Assembly: GCA_016195385.1 (NCBI GenBank)
Contig: JACPZS010000074.1
Span: forward strand, 1-32,881
Length of the DNA stretch: 32,881 bases
DNA from: Verrucomicrobiota bacterium
GTDB taxonomy: Bacteria > Verrucomicrobiota > Verrucomicrobiia > Limisphaerales > JACPZS01
Direction of reading: 5' to 3'
Shown: positions 1-9,598 of the stretch, one piece after another
How the letters are laid out: each line of letters begins with the position of its first letter
How positions within the stretch are numbered: the first letter of the stretch is position 1
Notes under the pieces: generated by a model
The model's input: only the letters and a program-made list of their open reading frames with translations
Databases searched by the model: none
What the model was told of the DNA's origin: nothing
Position numbers and translations under genes: made by a program

Positions 1-61
1 TCCCTCTTGTATCTGAATTTCCCTCTACCCTTGTCTGGCAGTAACGGCTTGGGAAGATGGG

Positions 62-93
62 ACTGTCCTGCCGCCTGCAGGCGGCAGGACAGT
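62..93. repeat. Perfect 32-bp palindrome
   Basis: The left half ACTGTCCTGCCGCCTG is followed directly by its exact reverse complement, so the whole block is a perfect inverted repeat with no loop. It lies upstream of the IS110 transposase. It could be a dispersed chromosomal palindrome of the kind common in this lineage, or part of the left end of the element. The window does not contain enough left flank to decide. Confidence 0.85.
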
Positions 94-1169
<1,076 letters not shown>

Positions 1170-1170
1170 A

Positions 1171-2048
1171 TACCGTTGCTCCTTCGGAAGAAGGATCGAG
1201 TTCGGATATATCGTTGGTCAGGCCAGTCTCCCGGTTGAAGTAGAACACTTTGACAGTTTTTCCCATCACCGTGTCAGCCAGCTTCTGCATCGGCGGAGTG
1301 CTGGAAGCTTCGAAGATGTGGAGGAGGGCTTTCGGGCCGGCTTGTGTTTGCCTCAAGTGCTTCAGCGCCCATATAGCATCCAAAACTTGGGGTGAATGAG
1401 TGGACAGGCAGACACGATATCGTTCTCCGAACCCGTTCCAAGGACCAGCCGCTTTTGCGAGCGAGACTTGTCCACCTTCAAATGAAAATTGGAGAAAACG
1501 TGGCGTTGCAGCAGTTTTCTAAATTCGGCCTTCAACCGTCGCTCTTGTGGGAAGAGGTCGCCGCTAGCTCCAAATTCCTGTTCCACCAGGACGCGGAGTC
1601 GTTCACTGAATTCGCGCACCGCGAATGGATCGCCCGGCGTGTAATCGGTGAAGCGTCGCGGCCAACCGTCGCGCAACGCTAGTACACGCTGGGCCGGAAT
1701 GAAAAACAACGACTCTTCTTTGCCCTTTCGCTTGCGTGCCGCAAGTTTCTTCAGGTTTACCGATTTTTCCTTCCATTCGATAGTGGTCTGCCCTTCCCGC
1801 CAAATCGACCGCATCCCTTCCCCAAAATAAACATCTAGGAACTTTGGTAGTTCGCGAGACCAATCTAAGCCGTAAAGACGCATTTCTTCCTGTACTTGTC
1901 CGGCGTCCACCATCAGCTTTAGCAGTTGCAAAGCGATGCTTTTGCCTGTGGCTTGAGGGCCAACCAACACAGTCAGGTCACCAAATGTAAGGTTGGCTTC
2001 TTTGATCTGTCCGAGATTCTGAATTTTCAGCGTCGTCATATTGTTCAC
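1171..2048 (-). pseudogene. AAA family ATPase, internally deleted and interrupted by IS110
   Basis: The N-terminal part (2048 to about 1420; GTG at 2048 or ATG at 2039) encodes an ABC/SMC-type ATPase head with the Walker A motif LVGPQATGKS at about residues 31-40. It reads in frame to LGTGSEND. At about 1416-1421 the frame changes, and the other frame continues as GYRVCLSTHSPQVLD and then about 70 more residues of plausible sequence to about 1171. STHSP is the conserved block after Walker B in this family, so the part that should hold the signature motif and Walker B is missing. This indicates an internal deletion with loss of frame. The last codons run into the IS110 right end, so the original C-terminus is lost from this side. 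Such ATPases often sit in defence loci; this one cannot be functional. Confidence 0.8.
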
Positions 2049-2170
2049 ATCAGTGCCGGTGCCTTACTCAATAAGTAGGTGCTTAAATTTCCTTTTTATC
2101 TCCGTTAAGCCAGTGAAGTCGAGCTTCGGCAGTGAAGTTAAGATTATTGCTCATGGGCTTCGCGTGTTTT
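2049..2170 (-). other. Remnant DNA between two decayed genes
   Basis: In this stretch two overlapping minus-strand frames look partly protein-like. One begins at an ATG near 2153 (MSNNLNFTAEARLHW) and the other ends in TEIKRKFKHLLIE just before the AAA start. Neither is long or has a clear start. They may be one small gene with a frameshift, or the tail of the deleted methyltransferase region. No function can be assigned. Confidence 0.3.
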
Positions 2171-2515
2171 TTAGCGAAACGGCAAAAGAATTCCGACAAC
2201 TTCAACTCTTGATTTACCGTATCGCTTGCGGATGTGACGATCCTCGAAGCTTCGTTTATCCCTGGTCTCGCCCCAGAGGACTTCGTAGTTGCGGTTGGAG
2301 TTGAACGGCGGGTCAATGTAAATGAGGTCCACGCAGGCGTCGGGCAGCTTGGCGAGCGATTCCAGATTGTCGCCGCAGTAGATGACGCGCGTGTCCACGA
2401 GCGACGAAGGTTTTAACCGCAGAGGCACAGAGGTGCTGAGAAGGGAAGAATCGGGCTTGGTGGTTTTGCGTCTCAGTGTCTTGTCGTTCGCTGGCACATC
2501 GGATCTTCTGCCCAT
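2171..2515 (-). pseudogene. DNA adenine/cytosine-N4 methyltransferase, N-terminal fragment
   Basis: The 114-residue frame contains VIYCGDNLESLAKLPDACVD followed by LIYIDPPFNSNRNY. This matches the start of N6-adenine/N4-cytosine DNA methyltransferases, where DPPF is catalytic motif IV. It then reads WGETRDKRSFEDRH and breaks off after about 20 further residues. Full members of the family run to 400 or more residues and include the SAM-binding FxGxG motif, which is absent here, so this is a stub left by deletion. The DNA around 2416-2433 (AACCGCAGAGGCACAGAG) resembles a low-complexity phrase dispersed in many related genomes. Together with the adjacent AAA pseudogene it suggests a decayed restriction or defence module. 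Confidence 0.75.
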
Positions 2516-2600
2516 GCGCGGAGCCTAGCAACGGTCGGTGCAAAAAGGAAGCGCGGCTTGCGCGTCTCGTGCATTAACGGCGATGTGACAACCGCGGTCG

Positions 2601-4346
2601 TTAAATTTTTGTGCGCGGCACGACGAGTTTCCCGTCGACGTAGGTTTGCAGCACGCGCGCCCCGGCGATTTTACCTTCTGGGCAGGTCAGCAAATCCGTG
2701 TCGAGCACGATCAAATCCGCGAGTCTGCCGGGTTCCAGCGAGCCAATTTTATCCTCAGCAAACAGAATTTTCGCATTGTTGATCGTGTAGAAGCGAATCG
2801 CCTGCTCGCGCGTCAATGCTTCTTCGGGATGCACCCGACCCTCGAATAGTCGTGCGCGCCGCGTGACCGCCGTGGCCATGCCGAGGAAGGGATTGTACGG
2901 GTTGACCGACCGGAGCGAGCCGATTTTCTGCATGTGATCCGAACCTCCGCCCGCGTTGACGCCCGCCGCGAAAATGCTGCGTAGTGGTTGAAAGTAGCGA
3001 AGTCGTTCGTAGCCGAAATGTTTCGCCAGCGTGCGTGCGTCGAGATAAAGCCAGATGGGCTGGAGGTCGAGCATGACGCCGAGCCGAGCCGCTTGCTCGA
3101 TGGCTTCGCGGCTCATGAAATTCGAGTGCGTGACGCACGAGCGGGTTTTACGAATGGGAAATTCCTTGTCCACTTCCGCGTAGGCGTCGAGCAGCGCATG
3201 GACTGCACCGTCGCCGACGGAATGCGCGGTGAATTGCAGGCCTTGTTCCGCAGCCGCGCGCACCATCGCAACGAGGCGGTCCGGTGGAATGAAGCGAACG
3301 CCGCGATAGGCGGGATCGCTGATACCGTAGATTTTGCTTACGCCCCACGGCTCGCGCATGTAGGCGCTGCCCGTCAACATGCCGCCGTCGAGATACGTTT
3401 TGACGCCGATGATACGCAGCCAGTCGTCGTGCTGCTGGAAGAGCGGGCTTTGCGCCACGGCGCGGATGTTCGCCTCGATGTTCGTAAGCGAGCCGATGGA
3501 GTCGATGTGCTGCGAAACACGGACGCGCACCGTCAATTCTTCACGCTCCCGAAGTTGCCGGTACAACTCGACGCCTTCGGCGCTGGCGTCGCGGTCGCAG
3601 ATGCTGGTGATGCCGACAGAGTTGTAGTCCGCGAACAACTCGCGCAATCGCCGCGCGTGTTCCGCTGGATTCGCCGTGCGCGCCGATGATTTCACTTTCA
3701 CGTAACGCGTGCAGTTGCGGAGAATTCCCGTCGGCTCGCCCGTCTGGGAATCTTTTTCCGCGAAACCACTGCCGCCATCAGTGACTTTGAAGTCGCGATC
3801 AATGCCGCTGAGTTGGAGCGCGAGCGTATTGAGCGAGGCGTCCGGGCCGGTTTGGAAAAGCACCGGATGCTGCGGCGTGGCGGCGTCCAACTCGGCGCGC
3901 GTAGGATAACGCTGCTCGCGCAGTCGGGTGATGAAAACCTGCCGCAGCACAATCCATTCGCCAGCGGGAAGAATTTTCGCGCGAGTGCGGATGTATTTGA
4001 GCACATCTTCGATGCGCTCCATCGGCGGGATGGGATGGTGGAACTCCGTCAGGCACGCATCGACCGGATGCGTGTGCGAATCGATCAAGCCGGGCAACAC
4101 GAGCCTGCCGTGGAGATTCACGAGTTTCGTGTCGGCGCTCCGTAACTTCAATACGTCGGAGGACGAACCGACTTGAAGGATTTTTCCATCACCGATGGCG
4201 ATGGCTTCGTGGATCGAAAACGAATCATCGACGGTGGCGATCTTGCCGTGGTGAAGAATCAGGTCGGCTGAAGCGGCGAAGCTTTCCGATTGCATCCGCA
4301 GCACGAGTAGCACGGCGAAACCAGTGAAAATCAAACGGTGAAACAT
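2601..4346 (-). CDS. Exported amidohydrolase, YtcJ-like (amidohydrolase family 3)
   Basis: This is a 581-residue metal-dependent hydrolase of the amidohydrolase superfamily. The start at 4346 (MFHRLIF) is preferred over the upstream in-frame ATG at 4391 because it places a hydrophobic signal peptide (residues 1-24, ending SESFA) at the N-terminus. The metal-binding DSHTHP motif has H91 and H93. Later blocks are FTAHSVGDGAVHALLDA, CVTHSNFM and GGGSDHM, supplying the remaining histidines and the catalytic aspartate typical of family 3. The tail LEPGRLADLIVLDTD is the composite beta-domain. Signal peptide and family suggest a periplasmic or secreted enzyme cleaving an amide, imide or similar bond. 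Its substrate is unknown. It is the last gene of the minus-strand run, 78 bases after the AsmA-like gene. Confidence 0.9.
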   Translation of the reverse strand: MFHRLIFTGFAVLLVLRMQSESFAASADLILHHGKIATVDDSFSIHEAIAIGDGKILQVGSSSDVLKLRSADTKLVNLHGRLVLPGLIDSHTHPVDACLTEFHHPIPPMERIEDVLKYIRTRAKILPAGEWIVLRQVFITRLREQRYPTRAELDAATPQHPVLFQTGPDASLNTLALQLSGIDRDFKVTDGGSGFAEKDSQTGEPTGILRNCTRYVKVKSSARTANPAEHARRLRELFADYNSVGITSICDRDASAEGVELYRQLREREELTVRVRVSQHIDSIGSLTNIEANIRAVAQSPLFQQHDDWLRIIGVKTYLDGGMLTGSAYMREPWGVSKIYGISDPAYRGVRFIPPDRLVAMVRAAAEQGLQFTAHSVGDGAVHALLDAYAEVDKEFPIRKTRSCVTHSNFMSREAIEQAARLGVMLDLQPIWLYLDARTLAKHFGYERLRYFQPLRSIFAAGVNAGGGSDHMQKIGSLRSVNPYNPFLGMATAVTRRARLFEGRVHPEEALTREQAIRFYTINNAKILFAEDKIGSLEPGRLADLIVLDTDLLTCPEGKIAGARVLQTYVDGKLVVPRTKI

Positions 4347-4424
4347 GCACGTTTTATATCGCGATCCTGGCCGGAAATAAATCCAAAACACACGAACTTC
4401 ACCGATCGCGGAAGCACCGGCGGA

Positions 4425-7400
4425 TCATTTCTTGAACAAATTCTTCAGCAAGTCTTGCGGCTTGGCGGCGGGCGGCTGGTTGGTCGCAGGCGGCGCGTTT
4501 GTTTTCGCGCCCGGCGTTGTCGGCGGCTTCGATTGCGCGGGTGTTTCGCCCGTCAGCAGGTTGCCGAGGCCCTGGATGACGTTGCCGGCTTTCGCCCCGA
4601 CGCTGGCCGGAATGCCGCCCAAGGATTTCGCCAGCAGCCCGGCAAGAACAAGTGTGTCCGTGTCGGTTTTCGGATGACCCAGCGTGCCGGTGACCTTGGC
4701 GAAGTTCGGCAGCTTCACGAAAGGAGTGTTCGCTGGCGCGTCGCTCGGAATCAGGTTCGATTTCTCCGCAATCGCGCGACGCAACGAAATTTCGACCGGC
4801 AGATTCAGCGGCGAATTGGTCAGTACTTCAGCAATCGGGATCGAACCTCGTGATTCGGCGCGGAACGCATCACTCGCCGCTGTGAAGTTTTTCAAATCAA
4901 TCCGGCCACCGCCGAGATCAATACGGGCGTCCACCGATTGAAGCGGAGACGAAGTGACTTCGGGCAGGCGCAGGATCACGGCAATCGGAGTGACGAGCGA
5001 TTTGGCGCGCTGGCTCAGAAGTTGGATGTTCGCGTTGGTGAAACTGAAAGCGACATTGCCCTTCAGGCTCTTTTGCAAACTCGGGCCCGTCGTGCCCGCG
5101 CCTTTGATGCGCGCGTTCAAGTTCAAGTCGCCTTGATACTGGCCTTTGGTTGTCGGCGAAAAAGTGTTCGCGATCGGTTCGAGCGGAAGCTTGTTGGCGT
5201 CGAGCGCGAGGTTGTAAGTGAACCCGCGCACACCGAGATCCAAGGCCGCAGTCCCGGTGACAGGCACGCCATTGAACATGAGCCTGCACGGATTGAGATC
5301 CACTTTGCTCTGATTTGCCTTGGCCGTGACGAGCAGGTTCGAGATCGCAATTTCGCGCAGGAAAAATTTCCCGACATCGACGTCCAGCGTGAATTGTTTC
5401 AAGGGCAGGATCACCGGCTCAGGCTCGCCGGCCCGTGCCGTGGCCGCAGGTGACGGAAGCGGCGTGTTGGTTTGGGTCGCGCCGCTGAAGATGTCGTAGT
5501 ACTTGGTGGCATCGAGTGATTCGGCTTTGACTGTCAACTGGCTGGGCGCGGGATTCGTGGGGGCAAAATCGAAGCGGCCCTTCATTTCCAAAATGTTTTT
5601 GGCGCGCGGCGTCGGCGTGAGAGTCGTGGCCAGGCGGCGAAGTTCCAATGCGGACTGCTTCAGCCCGGCGTCGAGTTGCAACTGCGCGCTCAACGGCTCA
5701 CCGGTCAGACGCCTGGCCGGCTGATCGACGCGAAGATTCGCCAGTTTGAAATCGCCTTTGACCGTGGATTCCGCCTTGGCATCGTAATTCAAAGTGCCTT
5801 CGCCGTTGAACGAGGCCGAAACCAGTTTCTTCTCTCCGAGCGCCGACAACAGAAATGGCCGCAGCGCCACTTGATTTAAATCGACGGCTTTGAAAGTGAA
5901 CTGGCCGGAATTCTTGAGCGTGTCCAGTTTGCCGGCAAGATCGAGGGAACCGCCGCCATCGACGCCTTGGTGGATGGTGGCGATGAATTTTTGAAGTTGC
6001 AATTGCCGCGGATCGCGTTCGAGCCGGTAATCCAAACCGAAACGGTAATCCTCAAAATTGTAGGCGGCGTAACGTCCCGTGAAGCCGTCCAGCGAGATCG
6101 ATCCGGATACATTCTGTCGTTCGCCTTTGACGCCCACGACCGCGCTCAAATTGATCGCTCCGCCGCGCGCGTTCAACTGTGGCATCGGCCAAAGTTGCAG
6201 CAGTCCGGTCAACGAAGCATCCACTGAAGTTTGGGCGCCGAGTTCGTCGTTATCGAGGCGATAATTCGCCGTGCCTTTGGCGCCCAGCAACCGCTCGCCG
6301 CGTCGCAGCACATCCAGTTGAAACGTGTCCACGCCGATTTTTTTGAGATCTTCGAGCGTGCCGGTCGTTTGAAATTGGATTTGCGAAAGGTCGATTTGAT
6401 TCGTACCCATGCGCGCGTTGACGGCTAGCGCGAGCGCGGCCAGGTCGAACTTGATCTGCCGACCATCTTGTTGCGAAAGCACGTTGAGCCGCAGTCCCAC
6501 CCGGCCGGCTGACACGTTCGGGCCGAGAAACGGCTGCCAATCGGCGAGGTTCAAATTCGTCACGTTCAGGAGAAAGGCGGAGTCTTTGAAACCCGTCGCG
6601 CGCGTGCCCCACGAAAGATTCATCGGGCGATCCAGCCGGCCGCTGATGATTTCGCCCGCGCCCTGGTTCACTTGCAATTTGAGCGCGCGCAAAATGGCCG
6701 ACTTCTCTTCCAGGTTGACACTGCACTGATAAACCAATTCGAGATCCATCGGCGGCGTGGCGGTCGCGCCTTTCTTCACGCCGAGACGAGTGCCGATGAG
6801 CTTGCCATCGACGCTCAACGCCTGGCCCTTCTGCGAAATGTCGATGAGGATCTTCGAACTAAGAGCCGATTGATCGACATCCCAGCCCTGGCCGGCGGTG
6901 AACAAATTGAGCACCTGCCGATCAATGTCCGCCAGCTCCAGCGTCAAGCGGCCTTCCTGCTTGGCGAGTTCGAGTGGGCCGCTGATTTTGATGCGGCCAA
7001 GATTTTTTCCGCCGCGCTCGAAACGCAGCCCCAACTGCCGCAACTCCGTCGGCGTGAGATCGCATTCAAGCACGCTGGCGAGCGCCGCCGCCTGCGCAAA
7101 GGCACCTTCGGCCTTCGTCACTTCCAGCCGCGTCGAACCTTTCGCGTTTTGCGGCAACAATTCTTTGCCGAGCGCGATTTCATAACTGCCGCTCAATTTC
7201 ACAACGAGCGAACCCGCCGTGGCAGCCGGCCCGGAGGCGGCCTGATCGACTTTGATACCGCTGGCGAGCGTGAATTTGCCGGACTGGGCATTGCCCAATT
7301 GATCGAGCGTCACGTTTATGTCGGAGACTTCGACCACGTCGCGTCCACCGCTCTTGGAAATTTTCGTCTGCCGCACGAGTCCCTGTGTCAGCGAAACATT

Positions 7401-7880
7401 TCTGAGCGCCAGTTGCAGTGGCTTTGCCGATTTCGCCGAGGCTGGTGTTGCATTTGATGCCAAACTCGCCAGCACTGGATCCAGGTTGCTTTTGCCATCG
7501 GCCGTTTGAATCAGTTGTAACTTCGGCGCAACGACGGCCAGTTCATCCACTTTGATGTTACCGCTGATCAACGCGAACACGCCCGCGCGCACGCGTATTT
7601 CCTCGACAGTGAGCAGCGGTTCGTTGCCGGTGGTCTGAATCTGAAGCCGGTTCAACACGATTTTCGAGAACGGGCTGATGGAGGCATCGGCCACGGTGAT
7701 TTGCGCGCCGAGCAATTTGCCGACGCGCGGCAGAATGAACGACTTGAGGAAATAGGCGCTCGTGCCCACGAAGTACGCCACCAGCAGCAGCGCGAACAGC
7801 GCGCCCGCACCGATGCCGAGCAGCCGCGGCCATTTCTTTGGAGAATTGTCGGCGGAAAGTTCGTTTTCGGAATTGGACAT
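4425..7880 (-). CDS. AsmA-like large envelope protein
   Basis: This 1151-residue protein has one N-terminal membrane segment at about residues 19-45 (LLGIGAGALFALLLVAYFVG) and a long periplasmic part rich in beta-strand-like repeats. The opening motif, with ITVADASISPFSKIVLNRLQ and then LLTVEEIRVRAG, is the AsmA/DUF748 signature. The C-terminal part (GNVAFSFTNANIQ, IDLKNFTAASDAF) matches the AsmA C-terminal module. The end is a Pro/Ala/Lys-rich low-complexity tail (about 1090-1151). AsmA-like proteins are thought to bridge the inner and outer membrane and to help phospholipid transport or outer-membrane assembly. The gene starts 12 bases after hldD, which makes LPS precursor, so co-expression for envelope biogenesis is plausible. 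The precise role here is inferred. Confidence 0.85.
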   Translation of the reverse strand: MSNSENELSADNSPKKWPRLLGIGAGALFALLLVAYFVGTSAYFLKSFILPRVGKLLGAQITVADASISPFSKIVLNRLQIQTTGNEPLLTVEEIRVRAGVFALISGNIKVDELAVVAPKLQLIQTADGKSNLDPVLASLASNATPASAKSAKPLQLALRNVSLTQGLVRQTKISKSGGRDVVEVSDINVTLDQLGNAQSGKFTLASGIKVDQAASGPAATAGSLVVKLSGSYEIALGKELLPQNAKGSTRLEVTKAEGAFAQAAALASVLECDLTPTELRQLGLRFERGGKNLGRIKISGPLELAKQEGRLTLELADIDRQVLNLFTAGQGWDVDQSALSSKILIDISQKGQALSVDGKLIGTRLGVKKGATATPPMDLELVYQCSVNLEEKSAILRALKLQVNQGAGEIISGRLDRPMNLSWGTRATGFKDSAFLLNVTNLNLADWQPFLGPNVSAGRVGLRLNVLSQQDGRQIKFDLAALALAVNARMGTNQIDLSQIQFQTTGTLEDLKKIGVDTFQLDVLRRGERLLGAKGTANYRLDNDELGAQTSVDASLTGLLQLWPMPQLNARGGAINLSAVVGVKGERQNVSGSISLDGFTGRYAAYNFEDYRFGLDYRLERDPRQLQLQKFIATIHQGVDGGGSLDLAGKLDTLKNSGQFTFKAVDLNQVALRPFLLSALGEKKLVSASFNGEGTLNYDAKAESTVKGDFKLANLRVDQPARRLTGEPLSAQLQLDAGLKQSALELRRLATTLTPTPRAKNILEMKGRFDFAPTNPAPSQLTVKAESLDATKYYDIFSGATQTNTPLPSPAATARAGEPEPVILPLKQFTLDVDVGKFFLREIAISNLLVTAKANQSKVDLNPCRLMFNGVPVTGTAALDLGVRGFTYNLALDANKLPLEPIANTFSPTTKGQYQGDLNLNARIKGAGTTGPSLQKSLKGNVAFSFTNANIQLLSQRAKSLVTPIAVILRLPEVTSSPLQSVDARIDLGGGRIDLKNFTAASDAFRAESRGSIPIAEVLTNSPLNLPVEISLRRAIAEKSNLIPSDAPANTPFVKLPNFAKVTGTLGHPKTDTDTLVLAGLLAKSLGGIPASVGAKAGNVIQGLGNLLTGETPAQSKPPTTPGAKTNAPPATNQPPAAKPQDLLKNLFKK

Positions 7881-7892
7881 AAAAATTTGGAG

Positions 7893-8828
7893 TTAGTGGG
7901 TGGCCGAAGCTTCCAGGGTCGCGACGTAATCCGCGATGCCGCGCGCCGGCGGGAATTGCGGTTCGTGATTCAGTTCCGCTTTCGCCAGCGACATGTCCGC
8001 TTCGGTGTGCGGCTGATAAAAATGGCTGTAAGGATTCTCAAAGTAGTCAGGCGCAAGGTTCGTTTTCAAATTGCGATTAAGTTCGGCGATGACGTCGTTG
8101 AACGAAACCGGCAAGCCGGAGCCACAGTTATAGACCGTGCTCCGCGGTGCGGTGAGCGCCTTGATCGTGAGCGCGACGACATCTTTCACGTACACGAAAT
8201 CGCGCTTGTGCTCGCCGGCGCGAAAAACGCGCGGACGCTTGCCCGCCTTCAACTGCGTGTAAAGCTGGTAAATCATGCTCGCGGCCGCCTGCTTGTGCGT
8301 TTCACGCGGACCATAGACGTTGAAGTAGCGCACGCCGACGATGCGCCACGTCGGGCATTCCTGCGCGTAGCTGCGCGCCAGATTGTCGAGCTGCACTTTC
8401 GTGAACGCATAGACATTCGCGGGCGCGGGCGCCTGCTCTTCGCTCATGCGGCCGGAGCCGATGCCGTACGTCGCGGCGGACGAAGCGTAAACCACCGGCG
8501 TCTGACGCGGTGCGGCAAATTCGAGCACGCGCCGAAAGCCTTCCACGTTGTCATGTGTCTGCAAGAATTGATCGTGAATCGTCGTGTCGGTGATCGACGC
8601 TTCGTGGAAAATCGCGTCGAAGGCGAGGTCTTTGAATTGCGCCGGCCAGTCCAGTCGCGAAACATCGGCGGTCACGACATCGCCGCGATAGCCGCGCAGA
8701 TTCTTGAAATCGCCGGAGCGGAAGTCATCCACGATCACCAGCCGCGCGTCCGGATATTTCTCCTGCAACGCCAGCGTCAAATTCGAGCCGATGAAACCGG
8801 CCCCGCCGGTCACCAAAATGTTTCGCAT
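7893..8828 (-). CDS. hldD: ADP-L-glycero-D-manno-heptose 6-epimerase
   Basis: This 311-residue extended-SDR enzyme converts ADP-D-glycero-beta-D-manno-heptose to the L-glycero form, the last step of heptose supply for the LPS inner core. The NADP-binding Rossmann motif VTGGAGFIGSN (residues 6-16) begins right after the start chosen at 8828; a longer in-frame start at 8897 would add an unlikely 23-residue leader overlapping the upstream gene. S116/S117 and Y140-x3-K144 (YAFTK) form the catalytic set. RYFNVYGPRE and HKRDFVYVKDV are typical of HldD, and the length equals that of the E. coli enzyme. A GGAG lies about 20 bases before the ATG, too far for an ideal ribosome site. A closely related sugar epimerase is the alternative. 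Confidence 0.88.
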   Translation of the reverse strand: MRNILVTGGAGFIGSNLTLALQEKYPDARLVIVDDFRSGDFKNLRGYRGDVVTADVSRLDWPAQFKDLAFDAIFHEASITDTTIHDQFLQTHDNVEGFRRVLEFAAPRQTPVVYASSAATYGIGSGRMSEEQAPAPANVYAFTKVQLDNLARSYAQECPTWRIVGVRYFNVYGPRETHKQAAASMIYQLYTQLKAGKRPRVFRAGEHKRDFVYVKDVVALTIKALTAPRSTVYNCGSGLPVSFNDVIAELNRNLKTNLAPDYFENPYSHFYQPHTEADMSLAKAELNHEPQFPPARGIADYVATLEASATH

Positions 8829-8862
8829 AGGGGGTGAGAAATTATCTCCTTTGCCGGGGGAG

Positions 8863-9549
8863 TCAATCATCGCCAACCAGGACGCTAATTTCTCCAATCG
8901 TTGTCCGCTTTGCCGATGCTGATGAACGCGGAACCAGTTTGCGCTGAGTCCACTTTCGGCCCGCCGTCAACGCCGCCAGCGTCTCGGCCAGGCGGCGGGC
9001 GCGAGTTTCTGGAAGTTTCGCGATCGTGAGCCACACGAGGTATTCGCGCTGGTACGTCGGCGCGAGCGCGCGAAAATTTTCAGCGGCAACACGGTTTCGT
9101 TTCCCGGCCAACGCCTTCTTGAAGAAATCGGGCACCGGCCACGGCTGGCGTTTCACTTTCGGCAACGGTGGCAACATCGGGTCCGAGTCCAATTCCACCG
9201 CGGCGTGAAGCAATTCGCGCAAAGCGCCGCGATTGATGCCGTCGAGCATGGTCAAGCGAATGGAGCGGATATTGGTGTTCTTCTCACCGCCTTCGTTGAA
9301 CAGTTTGCTGGGATCAGGCAATTCTGTTCCGCGAAAGAAAGTCAATCCGAGGTGCTTCTTACACGCGCTCATCCCGCAAACGAGCTTGCGCCCGGAGTAA
9401 CACAGCATATTCCACTTGATGGACTCCGTGAGGTCCGGCTCCCAAGTCAAAATCCACTCGTGAAGTTGCTCCGCGAGCGGCTGCGAAAAATCCGGGCATG
9501 TTTGCAACCACTGGCCGGGGTCTTTGGTTCGCGCGCGGGAGCAATCCAT
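8863..9549 (-). CDS. DUF1801 / YdeI-OmdA-like protein
   Basis: This 228-residue protein is probably cytoplasmic. Residues about 20-120 resemble the DUF1801 fold (SIKWNMLCYSGRKLVCG, then KKHLGLTFFRG). Residues about 145-195 resemble the YdeI/OmpD-associated module (FFKKALAGKRNRVAAENF, APTYQREYLVWLTIAK, RRLAETLAAL). The combination occurs in proteins annotated as YdeI-like, linked in some bacteria to survival against antimicrobial peptides, but the biochemical activity is not established. The gene ends 34 bases before hldD and starts 48 bases after alaS, so it is probably co-transcribed with both. Confidence 0.8.
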   Translation of the reverse strand: MDCSRARTKDPGQWLQTCPDFSQPLAEQLHEWILTWEPDLTESIKWNMLCYSGRKLVCGMSACKKHLGLTFFRGTELPDPSKLFNEGGEKNTNIRSIRLTMLDGINRGALRELLHAAVELDSDPMLPPLPKVKRQPWPVPDFFKKALAGKRNRVAAENFRALAPTYQREYLVWLTIAKLPETRARRLAETLAALTAGRKWTQRKLVPRSSASAKRTTIGEISVLVGDD

Positions 9550-9560
9550 ATCCAGTCATG

Positions 9561-9598
9561 AACCGCTAATCCACGCTCATCTTCGCTGATTGGCGGTT
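9561..9598. repeat. Dispersed-type inverted repeat overlapping the alaS stop
   Basis: AACCGCTAAT at 9561-9570 and ATTGGCGGTT at 9589-9598 form a 10-bp inverted repeat with one mismatch (a G-T pair in RNA on one strand). The 18-base interior contains ACGCTCATC and TTCGCTG, echoing the ACGCT-type interior of a repeat common in related genomes. The outer arm reaches into the stop codon of alaS (9598-9600). In RNA it would fold between alaS and the next gene and could act as a processing or attenuation point. Confidence 0.6.

Noticed and set aside
7701-8837. A 378-residue plus-strand frame opposite hldD
   Set aside because: It is an Arg-rich antisense shadow without motifs; hldD on the minus strand is clear.
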